Source: Pseudoduganella dura (GTDB lineage: Bacteria > Pseudomonadota > Gammaproteobacteria > Burkholderiales > Burkholderiaceae_D). From it: a stretch of 64,000 bases of DNA. The stretch covers positions 4,402,001 through 4,466,000 of the forward strand of contig NZ_WNWM01000002.1 of assembly GCF_009727155.1 (NCBI RefSeq), read 5' to 3'. This document shows, piece after piece, positions 33,528 to 42,972 of the stretch; the first letter of the stretch is position 1; each line of letters starts with the position of its first letter. The notes under the pieces were generated by a model. The model was not told the origin of the DNA. It saw only the letters and a program-made list of their open reading frames with translations, and did not search any database. The translations under genes and the position numbers were made by a program.

Positions 33528-34163
33528 ATGCCATTACTGGAAAAACTGCGGTGGCGCTACGCCACCAAGAAAATGGACGCGCAGCGCCCCGTGCCGGCCG
33601 ACAAGGTCGAGCGCATCATCGAGGCGGCACGCCTGGCGCCCACGTCGAGCGGCCTGCAGCCGTATGAAATCCTGCTGGTGACGAATCCCGAAGTGAAGAA
33701 GCGCATCAGTGCCGTGGCCTGGAACCAGCAACAGGTGGTCGATGGCTCGCACCTGCTGGTATTCGCCGCATGGGACAACTACACGGCCGAACGCATCAAC
33801 CAGATGTTCGACTACACCAACGAGGTGCGCGGCTTCGAGAACGAGGGTTGGGAGAAGTACCGGCAGCAATTGCTGGCCACGTACCCGCAACGCGACGCCG
33901 AGGTCAACTTCAGCCATGCTGCGCGGCAGGCGTACATCGGCCTGAGTGCGGCGGTGATTGCGGCCGCGTTCGAGGAAGTGGACAGCGTGCCGATGGAAGG
34001 CTTCGACCCGGCCGCGGTGGACGAGATCCTGGGCCTGCAGGCACGCGGCCTGAAGAGCGTGGTGATACTGCCGCTGGGCTACCGCGCCGATGCCGGCGAC
34101 TGGCTGGTGGACCTGCCGAAGGTGCGCCGGCCGCGCGGGCAGTTCGTGACCGAAGTGGCGTAA
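33528..34163 (+). CDS. NfsB-like NAD(P)H-dependent nitroreductase
   Basis: A 211-residue flavoprotein of the nitroreductase family, an FMN-dependent two-electron reductase of nitro-aromatics or quinones. The N-terminus shows RYATKKMDAQRPVPADKVERIIEAARLAPTSSGLQPYEILLVT, with R/S residues of the FMN site. RQAYIGLSAAVIAAA lies near residue 130 and a C-terminal LPLGYRAD loop is present. It begins 146 bp after the efflux operon and probably has its own promoter. The natural substrate is unknown. Confidence 0.9.
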   Translation: MPLLEKLRWRYATKKMDAQRPVPADKVERIIEAARLAPTSSGLQPYEILLVTNPEVKKRISAVAWNQQQVVDGSHLLVFAAWDNYTAERINQMFDYTNEVRGFENEGWEKYRQQLLATYPQRDAEVNFSHAARQAYIGLSAAVIAAAFEEVDSVPMEGFDPAAVDEILGLQARGLKSVVILPLGYRADAGDWLVDLPKVRRPRGQFVTEVA

Positions 34164-34189
34164 GTTCCAGCCCGTTCCTGCGGCCCTGT

Positions 34190-35071
34190 TCAGGGCCCGA
34201 AGCGCTCGAGCAGGAAATCGACGAACGTCGTCAGCTTGGGCGTGGCGCGCCGGTCGCGCGAGTAGACCAGGTGCATCGGGCGGGGCGCGGGCAGCCAGTC
34301 CCGCAGCAGCGGGATGAGCCGGCCGGCGGCGATGTCGTCGGCCAGGATCAGCTCCGCCTGCATCACGATGCCGAAGCCATTCAGCGCGGCCATCCGCAGC
34401 GCCGCCGTGCTGTTGGCCCGAAAGCGCCCCGGCCGTACCAGGCGGCCGTCTTCCTGCCCCTTCAGTTTCCACCTTGCCTGCGGCAGCCAGCCCGTGAATT
34501 CCAGGCAGGCGTGATCCTTCAGGTCCGCCGGTGCCTGCGGCGTGCCATGCCGCGCCAGGTAGTCCGGCGACGCGCAGATCGCCATCGCATACGGTGTCAG
34601 GGGCCGTGCCACCAGCGTCGAATCGGGCAGGGGGCCGATGCGCACGGCGATATCGAAACCTTCTTCCACCAGGTCCACCGTGCGGTCGCTCAGGCTCAGG
34701 TCCACCGTCACATCCGGGTAGCGTTCCAGGTAGGCGGTGATCGCGGGGCTCAGCCACTGCGCGCCGAACGATACCGGCGCCGTCGCCTTGATCAGGCCGC
34801 GCGGCGCTGCGCGCATCGCTTCGGCCACCGATTCGGCATCGCCGACCTGCGCCAGGATCGCGCGGCACTGCTCGGCATAGCGGCGGCCGATCTCCGTCAG
34901 CGCCTGGCGGCGCGTGGTGCGCGTCAGCAGCGCCGCGCCCAGCATCTGTTCCAGCATCCGGATGTGCTTGCCGACCATCACGGCCGACATGCCGCAGTGC
35001 TGCGCCGCGCCGGTGAAACTGCCGGCGTCGACGGCGGCCACGAACACTTCCATGCTGCGCAACTTGTCCAT
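34190..35071 (-). CDS. LysR-family transcriptional regulator
   Basis: A 293-residue LysR regulator of the CrgA/DsdC-like group common in Burkholderiales. The helix-turn-helix is at residues 1-60 (MDKLRSMEVFVAAVDAGSF, HCGMSAVMVGKHIRMLEQMLG), and the effector domain follows (LSPAITAYLERYPDVTVDLSLSDRTVDLVEEGFDIAVRIG). I start at 35071; a longer frame to 35101 runs into the operator. It is divergent from an SDR-like gene with a 10-bp inverted repeat in between, so it probably regulates that gene. Confidence 0.9.
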   Translation of the reverse strand: MDKLRSMEVFVAAVDAGSFTGAAQHCGMSAVMVGKHIRMLEQMLGAALLTRTTRRQALTEIGRRYAEQCRAILAQVGDAESVAEAMRAAPRGLIKATAPVSFGAQWLSPAITAYLERYPDVTVDLSLSDRTVDLVEEGFDIAVRIGPLPDSTLVARPLTPYAMAICASPDYLARHGTPQAPADLKDHACLEFTGWLPQARWKLKGQEDGRLVRPGRFRANSTAALRMAALNGFGIVMQAELILADDIAAGRLIPLLRDWLPAPRPMHLVYSRDRRATPKLTTFVDFLLERFGP

Positions 35072-35093
35072 TGCTAACCTTTGGTTTGGAATG

Positions 35094-35130
35094 TCCGTCA
35101 TGCTAGCTCATTTATTCTTTGCATGACGGA
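35094..35130. promoter_or_regulatory. Inverted repeat operator between lysR and SDR gene
   Basis: TCCGTCATGC (35094-35103) and GCATGACGGA (35121-35130) are perfect 10-bp arms with a 17-base A/T-rich spacer. The site is in the middle of the 95-bp divergent region and is a good candidate for binding the adjacent LysR protein. Confidence 0.6.
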
Positions 35131-35166
35131 GAAGATACTGGCTGCTCTTACCTACAGGGAGCAGAC

Positions 35167-35766
35167 ATGAAGATCATCGTCATCGGTGCGGCGGGCACCA
35201 TCGGCAAGGCGGTCGTGGAGCGGCTGGGGCAGCGGCACGACATCATCGCCGCCGGCCGTTCCAGCGGCCAGCAGCAGGTTGCAATCGAGGATTACGCCAG
35301 CGTGCAGGCGCTGTTCGCGCGCACCGGTGCCGTGGACGGCGTGGTCGTCGCCGCCGGCGGGCTGCACCTGGGATCGTTCGCCGAAATGACGCCCGAGCAG
35401 TTCCATGTGGGCCTGCACGGCAAGCTGATGGGGCAGGTGCACGTGGCGCTGGCCGCGCAGCATGCGTTGAACGACGGCGGCTCGATCACGCTTACGTCCG
35501 GCATCGATGCCTATCACGCGATCCGGCACGGCGCCAACGCCATGACCGTCAACCTGGGACTCGAAGGCCTGGTTGCCGGCGCCGCGCTGGACCTGCGGCG
35601 CGGCCTGCGGATCAACCTTGTCGCGCCCACCGTGCTGACCGAATCCGTGCCGCTGTACGGGCACCTGTTCCCGGGCTTCGAATCGGCAGACGGCAAGCGC
35701 GTGGCGCTGGCGTACGAGCGCAGCGTCGATGGGCCGGAAACCGGAAAGGTGTATCGGGTCTATTGA
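35167..35766 (+). CDS. Atypical short-chain dehydrogenase (Lin1944-like)
   Basis: A 199-residue Rossmann-fold protein. The N-terminal nucleotide motif MKIIVIGAAGTIGKAVVERL is intact, and VVVAAGGLHLG corresponds to the NNAG region. The catalytic region reads LTSGIDAYHAIRHGANAMTVNLGLEGLVAGAAL: the Ser position may be kept, but the expected Tyr-x3-Lys is replaced (Ala/Asn). This fits the SDR subgroup lacking active-site residues, whose function is unknown. GGGAG precedes the ATG at 35167. It is divergent from a LysR gene that probably controls it. Confidence 0.85.
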   Translation: MKIIVIGAAGTIGKAVVERLGQRHDIIAAGRSSGQQQVAIEDYASVQALFARTGAVDGVVVAAGGLHLGSFAEMTPEQFHVGLHGKLMGQVHVALAAQHALNDGGSITLTSGIDAYHAIRHGANAMTVNLGLEGLVAGAALDLRRGLRINLVAPTVLTESVPLYGHLFPGFESADGKRVALAYERSVDGPETGKVYRVY

Positions 35767-36004
35767 CGGTCCGGCCGTGGCGCTGGCCGGGATGGCAATG
35801 GGCGCTTTCGGCCTCGAAGATCAGCCAGACCGTTACCGATCTCGACAACGAGTTCATGACGGTCTGCCGCCTCTGGCGTGGCGTGTTGGCAGAACCCAAC
35901 ATTGGATTTGTGCTGACGCAAACCGGCTTTATGCAGGGCAATATTAGCCCGGTGCGGGTGATAACTTCATTGTGTTTCCTCCTTGCAATTTTCAAGGAAA
36001 GCGC

Positions 36005-37780
36005 ATGAACATCACCAATATCGGCACCCGGCTCGCACTGGGCTTCGGTCTCGTCTTCTTCCTGCTGACCGTCGTGACGGCGATCGGCATCCACCGCGTC
36101 GGCTATATCGACAGCATCCTCACGCAAGTGTCGGAGGTGAACAATGTGAAGCAGCGCCACGCGATCAACTTCCGCGGCAGCGTGCACGACCGTGCCATCG
36201 CGCTGCGCGACGTGGTGCTGGCCGATGATCCGAAGCCGTTCATGGCCGAGATCGACGTGCTGGCGAACAATTATGAAAAATCCGCCGCGCCGCTGGACGA
36301 TGTGCTGGCGCACCGTGCCGACACGACCGCGGCCGAACGCGCGGCGATCGCCGCGATCAAGGATGCGGAAGCGAATGCGCTGCCGCTGATCGCCAGGGTC
36401 GTGGCGCTGCGCCAGGCCAACAGCGTGGCGGAAGCCACCGGCGTGCTGCGGCTGCAGGCCGCCCCCGCCTTCGTGGCATGGCTGGCCGCCATCAACCGGA
36501 TGATCGACCTGCAGGAGCATGCCAGCGCCGCGCAGGCGCAGGATGCGGCGGGCGTGGCCCATGGCTTTCCGGAACTGATGGTGGCCCTGTGCCTTTCCGC
36601 GATCGCGCTCGGCAGCGGCGCCGCGTGGTGGATCCACCGCGGCCTGTGCCGGCAGCTGGGCGGCGAGCCGCGCCACGCGTCGGCCATCGTGGCAGCGATC
36701 GCCGCCGGCAACCTTGCCGTGCCGATCGACACGCGGCCGGGCGATGACAGCAGCCTGCTGCATGCGCTGCGCGGCATGCGCGACAGCCTGGTCGAAATCG
36801 TCAGCCAGGTGCGGCACGGCACGCAGACGATCGCCGCCAATTCGCGCAAGATCGCCGCCGGCAACCAGGACCTGGCGCAGCGTACCGAAACCCAGGCCGG
36901 CAATATCGAGGAGACCGCCGCGTCGATGGAGGAACTGACCGGTACCGTCAAGCAGAACTCGGACCATGCGCGGCAAGCCAACGGGCTGGCACTGTCGGCG
37001 TCGGAAGTGGCGACTAAGGGCGGCGACGTGGTGGGCGAGGTCGTCAGGACGATGGCTTCGATCAATGCCTCGTCGAAAAAGATCGTCGACATCATCGGCG
37101 TCATCGACAGCATCGCGTTCCAGACCAACATCCTGGCGCTGAACGCCGCCGTGGAAGCGGCGCGTGCCGGCGAGCAGGGGCGCGGCTTTGCCGTCGTCGC
37201 CACCGAGGTGCGCAACCTGGCGCAGCGCTCGGCCGGCGCGGCCCGCGAGATCAAGGTACTGATCGACGATTCCGTCGAGCGGGTGGACATGGGCGCCCGG
37301 CTGGTGGACCAGGCCGGCGCCACGATGGCGGAAATCGTCACGAGCGTGCGGCGCGTGACCGACATCATGGGCGAGATATCGACCGCCAGCGTCGAGCAGA
37401 CGGCCGGTATCGAGCAGGTCAATTCCGCCGTGGCCGAGATGGACGACGTGGTGCAGTGTAACGCCGCGCTGGTGGAGCAGGCGGCCGCCGCCGCGTCGTC
37501 GCTGCAGGACGAGGCGGCGCACCTGGCGGAGGTGGTGTCGGTCTTCAGGCTGGCCGATGCCGCAACCGCTGCCGCGTCGCCCGTGTCGATGCCGGCACCC
37601 GGCCGCAGCCCGGCGGCGGCCGGCAAGCCGGCCGGCAGCGGACAACCTGCGCCGCGCCCGGCCGCGAGCCGGACAGCCGACAAGGTGACCGGCAAGGGAG
37701 TCGATAACGTGGTCGGCATGGGCACCCGCAAGGTGGCCAATGCCCGCGTCCAGGCCGACGAGGAATGGGAGGAGTTTTGA
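36005..37780 (+). CDS. Methyl-accepting chemotaxis protein
   Basis: A 591-residue transmembrane chemoreceptor. TM1 is at about residues 10-30, a periplasmic four-helix-bundle-like domain spans 31-188, TM2 is near 190-212, then a HAMP-like segment and the cytoplasmic signalling bundle. The hairpin tip [37 protein letters not shown] (about residues 367-403) is fully conserved. After a Pro/Ala linker the C-terminus ends DEEWEEF, an xWxxF pentapeptide of the sort that tethers CheR/CheB. AAGGAAA precedes the ATG. The ligand is unknown and no other che genes are nearby. Confidence 0.95.
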   Translation: MNITNIGTRLALGFGLVFFLLTVVTAIGIHRVGYIDSILTQVSEVNNVKQRHAINFRGSVHDRAIALRDVVLADDPKPFMAEIDVLANNYEKSAAPLDDVLAHRADTTAAERAAIAAIKDAEANALPLIARVVALRQANSVAEATGVLRLQAAPAFVAWLAAINRMIDLQEHASAAQAQDAAGVAHGFPELMVALCLSAIALGSGAAWWIHRGLCRQLGGEPRHASAIVAAIAAGNLAVPIDTRPGDDSSLLHALRGMRDSLVEIVSQVRHGTQTIAANSRKIAAGNQDLAQRTETQAGNIEETAASMEELTGTVKQNSDHARQANGLALSASEVATKGGDVVGEVVRTMASINASSKKIVDIIGVIDSIAFQTNILALNAAVEAARAGEQGRGFAVVATEVRNLAQRSAGAAREIKVLIDDSVERVDMGARLVDQAGATMAEIVTSVRRVTDIMGEISTASVEQTAGIEQVNSAVAEMDDVVQCNAALVEQAAAAASSLQDEAAHLAEVVSVFRLADAATAAASPVSMPAPGRSPAAAGKPAGSGQPAPRPAASRTADKVTGKGVDNVVGMGTRKVANARVQADEEWEEF

Positions 37781-37908
37781 CAACGCCAGGCATTAGATTT
37801 CCCGCAAACTTGTAAGTTTCAGTAAGGAAATATTTTGTAACAGCCGCCGTTTGCCGGTAACAAATTTCCGCTCGGCATGTATAGTAATTCTTCCCGATGG
37901 AGTACTTC

Positions 37909-38610
37909 ATGCCGACGCTTACCCGTACCTTCGCCTCCGCCCTGTTGTTGTCCCTGACCGCCACCACCGCCGTTGCCGCCCAGCTTACCGCGCTCGAAAC
38001 GCGCTGGCTGAATGCGGCCGCCCCGGTGCTGGATTACGCCAGGACCCTGAAGTTGCCGATCGATATCATCGTGCAGCCGCGGGCCGGGCCGAACGATGTA
38101 CCGCTGGCGATGGGGTTCGCGGACGGGCGCTGCAAGCTGGTCCTGTCGATGCGCGGCAATCCGAATGCGGAAACGATCCTGGCCGAGGTGGCCGAGGAGC
38201 GGCGCGACGTGCTGATCGAGGCGATGGCGGCGCACGAAGTGGGGCATTGCTGGCGATATGCGCAGGGTAACTGGCATGCGCTGCCGGCCGGCTTTACCGA
38301 GGTGGGCCAGGAGATCGCGGCGAACCCGGAATTGCTCGCGTTGTCGAAGCAGATGCGCGAAACCCGCCGCGAGGAAGGTTTTTCCGACCTGGTGGCGCTG
38401 GCATGGACCCAGCAGCGCCACCCTGATCAGTATGCCCACGTGGCTGGCTGGTTGCGCAAGGTGCGCGACGACCAGCCCACCAGCCATGGTTCGCATGACA
38501 CCCGTCCCTGGCTGCGGCTGGCGCCCTGCGGCAGTGCATTCATTGCCGGGGCCGGTCCGTTTGAGCAGGCAACCTTGCTGTGGCGCAAAGGACTCGTTAA
38601 GCATGAGTGA
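37909..38610 (+). CDS. Secreted protein with HExxH motif, putative metallopeptidase
   Basis: A 233-residue exported protein. Residues 1-24 form a signal peptide (TFASALLLSLTATTAVA-AQL). The mature part carries AMAAHEVGHCWRYAQG near residue 110, an HExxH zinc signature, and two further Cys (GRCKLV and GHCW) that might pair in the periplasm. A third zinc ligand is not obvious; candidate acidic residues follow in EVGQEIAANPE and GFSDLVALAW. I do not recognise a named family. GGAG eight bases upstream selects the ATG at 37909 over 37897. It stands alone downstream of the chemoreceptor gene. Confidence 0.75.
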   Translation: MPTLTRTFASALLLSLTATTAVAAQLTALETRWLNAAAPVLDYARTLKLPIDIIVQPRAGPNDVPLAMGFADGRCKLVLSMRGNPNAETILAEVAEERRDVLIEAMAAHEVGHCWRYAQGNWHALPAGFTEVGQEIAANPELLALSKQMRETRREEGFSDLVALAWTQQRHPDQYAHVAGWLRKVRDDQPTSHGSHDTRPWLRLAPCGSAFIAGAGPFEQATLLWRKGLVKHE

Positions 38611-38710
38611 CTAAATGATAACAATTTCTGGGCTGTGTACGGCCACGCACAGAAGGATACGGCGCGGTAGCGTTTAATCATCCGTGCCAACCATCCTAAG
38701 GGGACTTATC

Positions 38711-39607
38711 ATGAAAAAAGCTGCATTCATCACGCTGGCCCTGGTCAGCGCATTTGCTACCGCCCAAACCGCCAACAACACGGCCTACAAGTCGGCGCAC
38801 GACAAGGCAGAGGCCGCCTACAAGGCTGCCAAGAAGCAATGCGACACGCTGAAGGATAACGCCGAAGACGTGTGTACCGAGGAAGCAAAGGTTGCCCGTG
38901 CCCAGGCTGAACGCGATGCCGTGGCACAGCACAAGAATACCGGCAACGAACTGTCGCGTGCCGAGCGCAAGCTGGCCGACGCCAAATATGAGCTGGCCAA
39001 GGAAAAATGCGACGACCTGTCCGGCGATGCGAAGGATTCCTGCCAGGTCCAGGCCCGTTCGCTGAAAGCCAACATGACGGCGCAGACCGCGGGCGATGGC
39101 CGCACCGCCGTGCTGGTCGATAACAAGACCGGCGCCGAGATTGCCAGCACCGGTGGCGCCACGGTAGCCGGCACCGCTGCCGCTACGCGTGACGCGACCG
39201 CCGCCGCGGTCGATCGCGCCGGTGACCGTACTGCCGCCGCGGTGGACCGCGCCGGTGACCGTACCGCCGCCGCTACCGCCAATGCCCGCGAAAAAGCTTC
39301 CGACATGGCATCGAACGCCAAGGAAAAAACTTCCGACCTGGCGCAATCGGCCAAGGAAAAAACCTCGGGTGCGGCCGGTACCGCACAGGCTGCGATGTCC
39401 GACACGATGATCACCGCGAAAGTCAAAGCCGACATGGCCGCCGACAAGACCGTGAAAGCGATGGACGTGCACGTGGAAACCCAGAAAGGCGTGGTGATGC
39501 TGAGCGGCTTCGTACCGTCGAAAGCCGAGGCTGACCGCGCCGTCGAACTGGCCAAGGGCGTGCAAGGCGTGAACGACGTGAAGAGCTCGATCCAGGTCAA
39601 GAAATAA
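38711..39607 (+). CDS. Exported BON-domain protein with internal repeats
   Basis: A 298-residue periplasmic or outer-membrane-associated protein. Signal peptide is residues 1-18 (MKKAAFITLALVSAFATA). Residues 20-110 are a charged, probably helical region with paired Cys (KKQCDTLKDNAEDVCTEE; EKCDDLSGDAKDSC). Residues about 165-230 hold repeats (AAAVDRAGDRT twice; AKEKTSD-like units). Residues 231-298 form a BON domain (KVKADMAADKTVKAMDVHVETQKGVVMLSGFV), a phospholipid- or envelope-binding module found in OsmY-like stress proteins. AAGGGGA precedes the ATG and a terminator follows. Confidence 0.9.
   Translation: MKKAAFITLALVSAFATAQTANNTAYKSAHDKAEAAYKAAKKQCDTLKDNAEDVCTEEAKVARAQAERDAVAQHKNTGNELSRAERKLADAKYELAKEKCDDLSGDAKDSCQVQARSLKANMTAQTAGDGRTAVLVDNKTGAEIASTGGATVAGTAAATRDATAAAVDRAGDRTAAAVDRAGDRTAAATANAREKASDMASNAKEKTSDLAQSAKEKTSGAAGTAQAAMSDTMITAKVKADMAADKTVKAMDVHVETQKGVVMLSGFVPSKAEADRAVELAKGVQGVNDVKSSIQVKK
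39204..39269 (+). repeat. 33-bp tandem repeat inside the BON-protein gene
   Basis: Two head-to-tail copies of a 33-bp unit (GCCGCGGTCGATCGCGCCGG... and GCCGCGGTGGACCGCGCCGG...) encode AAVDRAGDRTA twice. The copies differ at a few synonymous positions. The repeat is in frame and lengthens a probably disordered linker. Boundaries are approximate. Confidence 0.75.
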
Positions 39608-39635
39608 CCTTCTAGAAGCGCAGCAACTCCGGTCT

Positions 39636-39662
39636 GGCCCGCGTAACGCGGGCCTTTTTTTG
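39636..39662 (+). terminator. Intrinsic terminator of the BON-protein gene
   Basis: GGCCCGCG-TAA-CGCGGGCC followed by eight T, 29 bases after the stop codon. Confidence 0.92.
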
Positions 39663-39722
39663 TCATCATCCGGTCAAACGCGCATGCGACCATCCCGGCC
39701 TTCCATTCGACCGGAGCAATGC

Positions 39723-41873
39723 ATGCAACCTCGCGCGTATGGCGCCATCCTGGCGCTGGCCCTGCTGTCCGCCTGTGGCAGCGACAACGATCATGACGCG
39801 GCCACGCCGCCGCAGACCGCGCCGGAAGCGCCGGCGGCAACACCGGCCGTGGCATTCATGACCGACGTTCACTTCGAAAATGTCTACGGCGACTTCAAGA
39901 GCGCTCAATTCGCCGGGATTCCCACCAAGGATGGCCGCAATGCGACGATCCGCACGATGTACGCTCAGCTCACCTCCACGCGCCTGTTCAACGAAAATTA
40001 TTTCGCCTTCCGCGCCGCGCTGGACGACGCGTATGCAAAAGGCATCCGCCACGTGGCGTTGCCCGGCGATTATTCGGACGACGCGCAGCCGATCAACATC
40101 GATGGCATCGCCGAGATCCTGAAGGAATACCAGGCCAGGGGCATGCGCTTCTTCCTGGCCCCGGGCAACCACGATCCGAACGAACCGCACGACGACAACG
40201 AGGCCGGCAAGAACGACTTCCTGACGAAGGACGGCAAGGAACAGAAGGTGTACGCCACCGGCAGCGCGGCCTGCAAGGCCAGGGATCCTGCCGTGGTCTG
40301 CACCGACCAGCTGATGGAGCAGGGCTACGAGAAGCTGCTGGCCAAGCTGGGCGAACACGGCTTCATGCCGAACCGGGCCGACGTGTACTGGGAATCGCCG
40401 TTCAGCAAATACGCCGGAACGTACACCTTCGAGCAGGCCGGCACGCAGGCCGCGCTGTCGAACCGCCAGTTCGAGATCTGCGCGGAAGGCGAAGGCGGCG
40501 CCTACAAGGCCGCCGGCGAGGCAAAGCTGGGCCGCTCGTACACGAAGTGCACGTCGATCGTCGATGCCAGCTACCTGGTCGAACCGGTGAAAGGCCTGTG
40601 GCTGCTGGCGATCGATGCCAACGTGTTCATCCCGAACGGCAACTTCGATCCGGCCAATCCGAAGAACTTCAAGGGCTTCGACGGCGCCGGCAACGCCGGC
40701 TGGAACAAGGTGCTGACGCACAAGCAGCACCTGATGGACTGGATCAAGTCCGTCAACGAGCGGGCGAAGGCGCAGGGCAAGCAGCTGATGGCGTTCTCGC
40801 ATTATCCGACGATGGATTTCTATGCGAACCAGACGGGCGCGATGAAGGCCGTGTTCAAGTCCGGCGCGTTCCAGACCGCGCGCGTGCCCGACGCGGCTAC
40901 CACGGCGGCGGTGGCCGCCACCGGCCTGCCGGTGCATGTGGGCGGCCACATGCACTTCAACGGCACCAACGATTACAGCGATGCGGCCGGCAATTTCCTT
41001 GTCAACGTGCAATCGCCTTCGCTGGCGGTGTATGGCGCGTCGTACAAGATCCTGTCGTACAAGGACAAGGACACGATCGATGTGCAGACCGTGGCACTGA
41101 ACGCGGTGCCGCGCTTCAACGAACTGTTCCCGCATTACCAGGCCGAGTACGATTATCTGCAGGGCAGCACCGCCACCGCCGACGTGGCCAAGCGCTGGAA
41201 CCGCGCCGTGCTCGATACGCAATCGTATGGCGAGTTCACGCGCTATTACTTCGGCGAGCTGTCGCGCCTGCGCTTCATGGATGAATACTGGCCGTGCGAG
41301 ATGAAGGAAGCGGCGATGAACCTGGATGGCCGCCAGATGCTGATCCTGTCGCAATTGCAGACCAGGGTCACGCTGGCCCAGCTGAAGGATGTACCGGGCG
41401 TGCTGCCGCTCACCGCGAGCTGTGCCGCCAGGGGTACTGCCGGCACGGACGGGGTTGCCGCGAGCGAGCTCGCCGCCGACTGGGCGGATGCCACCGCGAA
41501 GGCTGAAAAGCTGGCCGGTGCGCGCGGCCTGACGCTGGCCGGCTTCGCGAAGATCACGGCCTACGATTTCTACGGCGACTTCCACCGCACCGTGTATGCC
41601 GGCGAACTGGCGCTGCGCGACATGGGGCAGGAACGCGTAAACCAGTACAAGGTGCTGATGGGCGCGTTCCCCGCCACGCCGGCGCCCATCGCGATGAGCG
41701 GCAGCCAGCTGTCGGACCAGAACCCGGTGCACGTGGCGTTCCAGAACCAGTTCAGGCAGGTGTTCGCCATCTTCAAGGGACTTGGTTCGGCCAAGCCGAG
41801 CGGGCACTTCACGATCGACCTGAAAGGCAAGAAGGTCGCCAATGCGGAGAGCGCCGCGCTGTCGTTCAACTGA
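39723..41873 (+). CDS. Metallophosphoesterase lipoprotein (calcineurin-like)
   Basis: A 716-residue exported phosphoesterase. Residues 1-19 are a lipoprotein signal with lipobox LSAC. The binuclear-metal motifs are in order: MTDVHFEN (D-x-H, near residue 42), LPGDYSDD (GD), APGNHDPN (GNHD), AFSHYPTMD (His) and GGHMHFNG (GxHxH, near residue 415). The C-terminal 250 residues are helical and unassigned. The layout resembles acid sphingomyelinase-like or 3',5'-cyclic-nucleotide-type periplasmic phosphoesterases, but the substrate is unknown. GGAG lies upstream of the chosen ATG; an in-frame ATG at 39660 lies inside the preceding terminator. Confidence 0.88.
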   Translation: MQPRAYGAILALALLSACGSDNDHDAATPPQTAPEAPAATPAVAFMTDVHFENVYGDFKSAQFAGIPTKDGRNATIRTMYAQLTSTRLFNENYFAFRAALDDAYAKGIRHVALPGDYSDDAQPINIDGIAEILKEYQARGMRFFLAPGNHDPNEPHDDNEAGKNDFLTKDGKEQKVYATGSAACKARDPAVVCTDQLMEQGYEKLLAKLGEHGFMPNRADVYWESPFSKYAGTYTFEQAGTQAALSNRQFEICAEGEGGAYKAAGEAKLGRSYTKCTSIVDASYLVEPVKGLWLLAIDANVFIPNGNFDPANPKNFKGFDGAGNAGWNKVLTHKQHLMDWIKSVNERAKAQGKQLMAFSHYPTMDFYANQTGAMKAVFKSGAFQTARVPDAATTAAVAATGLPVHVGGHMHFNGTNDYSDAAGNFLVNVQSPSLAVYGASYKILSYKDKDTIDVQTVALNAVPRFNELFPHYQAEYDYLQGSTATADVAKRWNRAVLDTQSYGEFTRYYFGELSRLRFMDEYWPCEMKEAAMNLDGRQMLILSQLQTRVTLAQLKDVPGVLPLTASCAARGTAGTDGVAASELAADWADATAKAEKLAGARGLTLAGFAKITAYDFYGDFHRTVYAGELALRDMGQERVNQYKVLMGAFPATPAPIAMSGSQLSDQNPVHVAFQNQFRQVFAIFKGLGSAKPSGHFTIDLKGKKVANAESAALSFN

Positions 41874-41925
41874 GGCCGGCTATACTGGCCCCCGGGCGGG
41901 AGGCCCGTGATCGAAGGAGAGGCGG

Positions 41926-42897
41926 ATGCGATTCCAGTTAAGCGTTCTTGTCGGCGGCGTGCTGGCCGGCATGCTCCAGGTGGCGCAGGCGGCCAATGCG
42001 GGCACGGCCCCGGCCGCCTGCCCCGCCGCGTCCGCGAACGGGGAGCTGCCCATCATCTTCGACGGCTACAAGGGCTGCAATCCGCTCGGCAAATATTACG
42101 ACGCACTGCAAAGCGCGGGGCCAGACTGGCAGGCGGTGCATCGCTGCGCCGTGCAGGACCGCAATGAAGCCGTGCTGATGATGCTGTATGCGAACGGCTA
42201 TGGCGTGCCGCGCGACATCGACCGCGCCATCACCCATGCGTGCCGGGTCGACGGTGCGCAGGCGGAAACCGAAGGCCGCCTCGAGCACCTGCAGCGGATG
42301 AAGGCGGGGCAGGACAGGCAACCATTCGACCTGTGCGACGACATCACCAGTGGCATGATGGGCGGTTTTTGCGCCGGTGTCGCAGAAAATGCGCAGGGAG
42401 CACGGCGCAACGCCGCGCTGACAAAGCTTGGCGCGCCGTTCACGCCCGCGCAGCGCACCCGCTTCGCGGCGCTGCGCAAGGCAGCCGACGCCTTTGCGCG
42501 CAGCGTGGGGGAGAATGAGACGGACCTTTCCGGCACCGCGCGGGCCGCGCTGTCGATCGGTGCGCAGGCCGCGGTGCAGGACGAGCTGCTGGCGGACCTG
42601 CGTGCCGCGGAAGCTGGCAAGCTGCCGGGCGGGACCGAGGCCGGCTTCACTGCCGCCGACAAGGGGCTGAACGATGTCTACCGCAACGTGATGGCGCTGC
42701 CTGCGGACGACCAGGGCAGGGTAGGCCATACCACGGTGACCAAGTCCGATATCCGCACCACGCAGCGCGCCTGGATCGCCTACCGCGACGCATGGACCGC
42801 CTTTGCCCAGGCGCGGTATCCCGCCGTGCCGGCGGCCGCGTGGAAAGCCCGGCTGACCGGACGCCGCGCGGCGCAGTTGCGCGCGTGGCTGGAGTAG
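41926..42897 (+). CDS. Exported DUF1311/LprI-like protein
   Basis: A 323-residue protein with signal peptide MRFQLSVLVGGVLAGMLQVAQA. The N-terminal half has six Cys (GCNPLGKYY, HRCAVQDRNE, HACRVDG, DLCDDI, GFCAGV) and a Sel1-like phrase AVLMMLYANGYGVPRDIDRA. The C-terminal 110 residues match the DUF1311/LprI pattern (ADKGLNDVYRNVMALP... IRTTQRAWIAYRDAWTAFAQARYP). LprI-type domains include lysozyme inhibitors. Whether this one binds lysozyme is only an inference. It begins 52 bp after the metallophosphoesterase gene. Confidence 0.8.
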   Translation: MRFQLSVLVGGVLAGMLQVAQAANAGTAPAACPAASANGELPIIFDGYKGCNPLGKYYDALQSAGPDWQAVHRCAVQDRNEAVLMMLYANGYGVPRDIDRAITHACRVDGAQAETEGRLEHLQRMKAGQDRQPFDLCDDITSGMMGGFCAGVAENAQGARRNAALTKLGAPFTPAQRTRFAALRKAADAFARSVGENETDLSGTARAALSIGAQAAVQDELLADLRAAEAGKLPGGTEAGFTAADKGLNDVYRNVMALPADDQGRVGHTTVTKSDIRTTQRAWIAYRDAWTAFAQARYPAVPAAAWKARLTGRRAAQLRAWLE

Positions 42898-42972
42898 GGG
42901 ATTACCAGGCAGGCGCGCCGGGCACCTTCGCCGGCGCGTCGGTGGCGCCAGCAATGCGACGGCGACGCGACT

